From positions 1-6,763 of the forward strand of contig WREJ01000063.1 in the NCBI GenBank assembly GCA_009779395.1: a DNA stretch of 6,763 nucleotides. Reading direction: 5' to 3'. The stretch comes from Coriobacteriia bacterium. GTDB taxonomy: Bacteria; Actinomycetota; Coriobacteriia; WRKU01; WQUG01. Position numbers and translations under genes: made by a program. Below the pieces are notes generated by a model that was not told the origin of the DNA, ran no database searches, and saw only the letters and a list, made by a program, of their open reading frames with translations. Position 1 is the first letter of the stretch. Each line of letters begins with the position of its first letter. Positions 5,502-6,763 of this stretch are shown in pieces.

Positions 5502-6188
5502 CTAGATTACTTTTTGTGGATCAAGCTCTGCCTCTGCCGCCTCGAGCAAGGCACGCTCGCCAGTGATAAAGTAGGCAAGACGCTCGCCCGTGTCAACGCA
5601 GTAGTCAGCAATACGCTCGAGTGCGCGTGCCGACATGACCATTTTCGAGGCTGCTTCGATTTCGTCCTCGTCGGTCAGGCGACCCAGCTCACGGTAGAAC
5701 TGCTTGTTAAGCGAGTCGACGGGTTCGTCCAGTTCTGGTAGCTTCATCGCCAGATCTAAATCGCGCTTTTCAAGAGCTTCGCGCGTAGCGTCCATTACCC
5801 GGTACACCAGATTCGCCTGTGCTTTTATCAGGTCAGTCAGTGGTTGGGGCACTTGCTTGTCGGCACTGCGACGGGCAGCCTTTGCGATGGTCTGCGCATA
5901 GTCGGCGATGCGCTTTTGGTACAGCGTAATAAATGCCATCGACAGCAAAAAGCGCAGGTCACGCGCGACTGGGTTCTGGGTTGCCATAAGCTGAATGACG
6001 TTTTCTTCGATGTCGAGGGTCAGCTGCCCAAAGCGGTCGTTTTCATCGATGATGTTTTGTGCCGCTACTTCGTCACCATGAACCAAAGCATTAACCGCGC
6101 CCTTGGTTACAGCCAAAAGCTCGCGCATAATGCCAACAACCTCGGCCTGCATGTCCTGCATGTCTTGTCTAAACTGTTCACGCATCAT
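5502..6188 (-). CDS. phoU: Phosphate transport system regulator PhoU
   Basis: 228-residue all-helical protein of two repeated three-helix PhoU domains. It acts in the cytosol at the PstSCAB transporter and the PhoR-type kinase, restraining phosphate uptake and Pho signalling when phosphate is ample. The repeat is visible: ARDLRFLLSMAFITLYQKRIADYAQTIAK (75-103) and EAASKMVMSARALERIADYCVDTGERL (178-204). The second has the usual ERxxD metal-binding pattern (Glu191, Asp195); in the first the Glu position is Lys92, which may weaken that site. ATG 6188-6186 is chosen over the adjacent ATG because GAGGAG (6202-6197) lies 8 nt upstream. It follows pstB, but the 175-nt gap contains folded repeat B, so co-transcription with the pst genes is not certain. 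yggS begins 2 nt after its stop. Confidence 0.94.
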   Translation of the reverse strand: MMREQFRQDMQDMQAEVVGIMRELLAVTKGAVNALVHGDEVAAQNIIDENDRFGQLTLDIEENVIQLMATQNPVARDLRFLLSMAFITLYQKRIADYAQTIAKAARRSADKQVPQPLTDLIKAQANLVYRVMDATREALEKRDLDLAMKLPELDEPVDSLNKQFYRELGRLTDEDEIEAASKMVMSARALERIADYCVDTGERLAYFITGERALLEAAEAELDPQKVI

Positions 6189-6242
6189 CTGTTCAACTCC
6201 TCAATATCTCTCTGCCGATAAGTTTAACGTATATCAGGTAGT

Positions 6243-6364
6243 AAAAGTGCTCCAGGCGGTGCAAATCAAGGAGCCTGGATTATTTGAAGCGGTAAGCGGG
6301 GTTGCTCCCGTGTGCGCTTCAAATAATCCAGGCGACACCGAGTTGCGCCACCTGGTGCGCTTTT
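6243..6364 (+). repeat. Folded intergenic repeat element, copy B (between pstB and phoU)
   Basis: A 122-bp imperfect palindrome. The outer stem 6243-6267/6340-6364 is broken only by T.T (6251/6356), C.A (6257/6350) and A.G (6265/6342), with T.G pairs at 6248/6359 and 6260/6347; the T.T, A.G and second T.G recur at the same places in copy A. The junction has AATCAAGGAGCC (6264-6275) and CGACACCGAGT (6333-6343), the latter identical to copy A. The inner stem is a perfect 19 bp (6273-6291/6315-6333). The tip has AAG (6294-6296), a hairpin CGGGG/TCCCG (6297-6301/6306-6310) and TGT (6311-6313). The right end is GCGCTTTTT overlapping the pstB stop codon, so the plus strand ends like a terminator; the minus strand gives TTTTA after the hairpin and could end pstB mRNA. 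Function unknown. Confidence 0.85.
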
Positions 6365-6763
6365 TAGCCAAAGCGACCCGTTATATAGTCCTCAGTTCGC
6401 TTATCAATCGGTGCGGTAAAAATGTCGCTGGTTCTGCCTGATTCGACCAATACGGCAGGTTCTCCTGCAATTTCTTGCAAAAAGAACGAAGTGTAGTCAC
6501 TCACACGAGCAGCCTGTTGCATGTTGTGAGTAACAATGATTATAGTAACCTCGTCTTTAATCTCTGCCATCAAATCTTCGATTTTTTGTACGCTGGTCGG
6601 GTCAATGGCGCTGCAGGGTTCGTCCATCAGCAATACTTCTGGCTGCACCGCCAAAACGCGCGCGATACACAGACGTTGCTGCTGTCCCCCGCTGATAGCA
6701 AGACCGTTTTTGTCCAGTATGTCTTTGACTTCCTTCCACAGGTTGGCGCGCTTGAGGCTGTCC
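6364..6763 (-). CDS. pstB: Phosphate import ATP-binding protein PstB, C-terminal part (cut by right edge)
   Basis: The minus-strand frame is open from the window edge to TAA 6366-6364 and gives about the last 132 residues of PstB, the ATPase that powers the PstSCAB high-affinity phosphate importer. Visible ABC elements are the family signature ISGGQQQRLCIAR (6696-6658 region), Walker B with catalytic Glu in VLLMDEPCSAIDP, and the H-loop VTHNMQQAARVSDY. The C terminus KRTEDYITGRFG is the standard PstB ending. Between the FFLQ strand and the IF..P segment the chain reads EIAGEPAVLVESGRTSD, a few residues longer than the more common form, so a small loop insertion is likely. The Walker A region is outside the window. 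A TTG at 6654 could be mistaken for a start, but the signature motif upstream shows the frame continues. Folded repeat B begins at the stop codon; phoU follows. Confidence 0.95.
   Translation of the reverse strand, partial: DSLKRANLWKEVKDILDKNGLAISGGQQQRLCIARVLAVQPEVLLMDEPCSAIDPTSVQKIEDLMAEIKDEVTIIIVTHNMQQAARVSDYTSFFLQEIAGEPAVLVESGRTSDIFTAPIDKRTEDYITGRFG

Noticed and set aside
6364..6654. Short separate gene starting at TTG 6654
   Set aside because: The same frame continues upstream with the PstB signature motif SGGQQQR, so the TTG is an internal Leu codon of a gene cut by the window edge.

Overview
The window looks like a chromosomal stretch of a Gram-positive bacterium. SepF with a YggS-type PLP-binding protein next to it, strong GGAGG-type ribosome binding sites and encoded CCA on the tRNAs fit an actinobacterium or firmicute. 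The roughly balanced base composition (judged by eye) and the protein sequences make me lean to class Coriobacteriia, but this is an impression, not a demonstration. Every protein and tRNA gene is on the minus strand, so transcription runs from high to low coordinates.

Layout, read in the direction of transcription. (1) 6763-6364: C-terminal part of pstB, the ATPase of the phosphate importer, cut by the window edge. (2) 6364-6243: a folded repeat element (copy B). (3) 6188-5502 phoU, followed after 2 nt by 5499-4801 yggS (PLP homeostasis protein), then 4735-4148 sepF (FtsZ-ring membrane anchor) and 4072-3242 proC (last step of proline synthesis). (4) 3238-3114: a second folded repeat (copy A), with a 20-bp extra piece of its arm at 3103-3084. 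(5) 3023-1656 lysA (last step of lysine synthesis) and 1563-994 a beta-class carbonic anhydrase, closed by a strong hairpin terminator at 976-942. (6) A tRNA cluster: tRNA-Pro(TGG), a third folded repeat (copy C, 772-660), tRNA-Gly(TCC), tRNA-Arg(TCT), then the 5' part of mgtE (magnesium transporter), which runs off the left edge.

The protein genes are ordinary housekeeping functions: phosphate uptake and its regulator, cell division, amino-acid synthesis, CO2 hydration and magnesium transport. PhoU-YggS is the tightest pair, probably translationally coupled.

The unusual part is the family of three intergenic elements of about 113-125 bp. Each folds into a long imperfect hairpin with the same architecture: an outer stem of about 25 pairs with recurring non-standard pairs, an internal junction with conserved sequence (best kept between A and B), a long inner stem whose sequence differs between copies but stays paired, and a tip carrying AAG-small hairpin-TGW. 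G.T pairs are far commoner when the plus strand is folded, which suggests that the functional strand is opposite to all annotated genes. I do not recognise the family. It could be a structured RNA, an ERIC/BOX-like mobile palindrome, or both.
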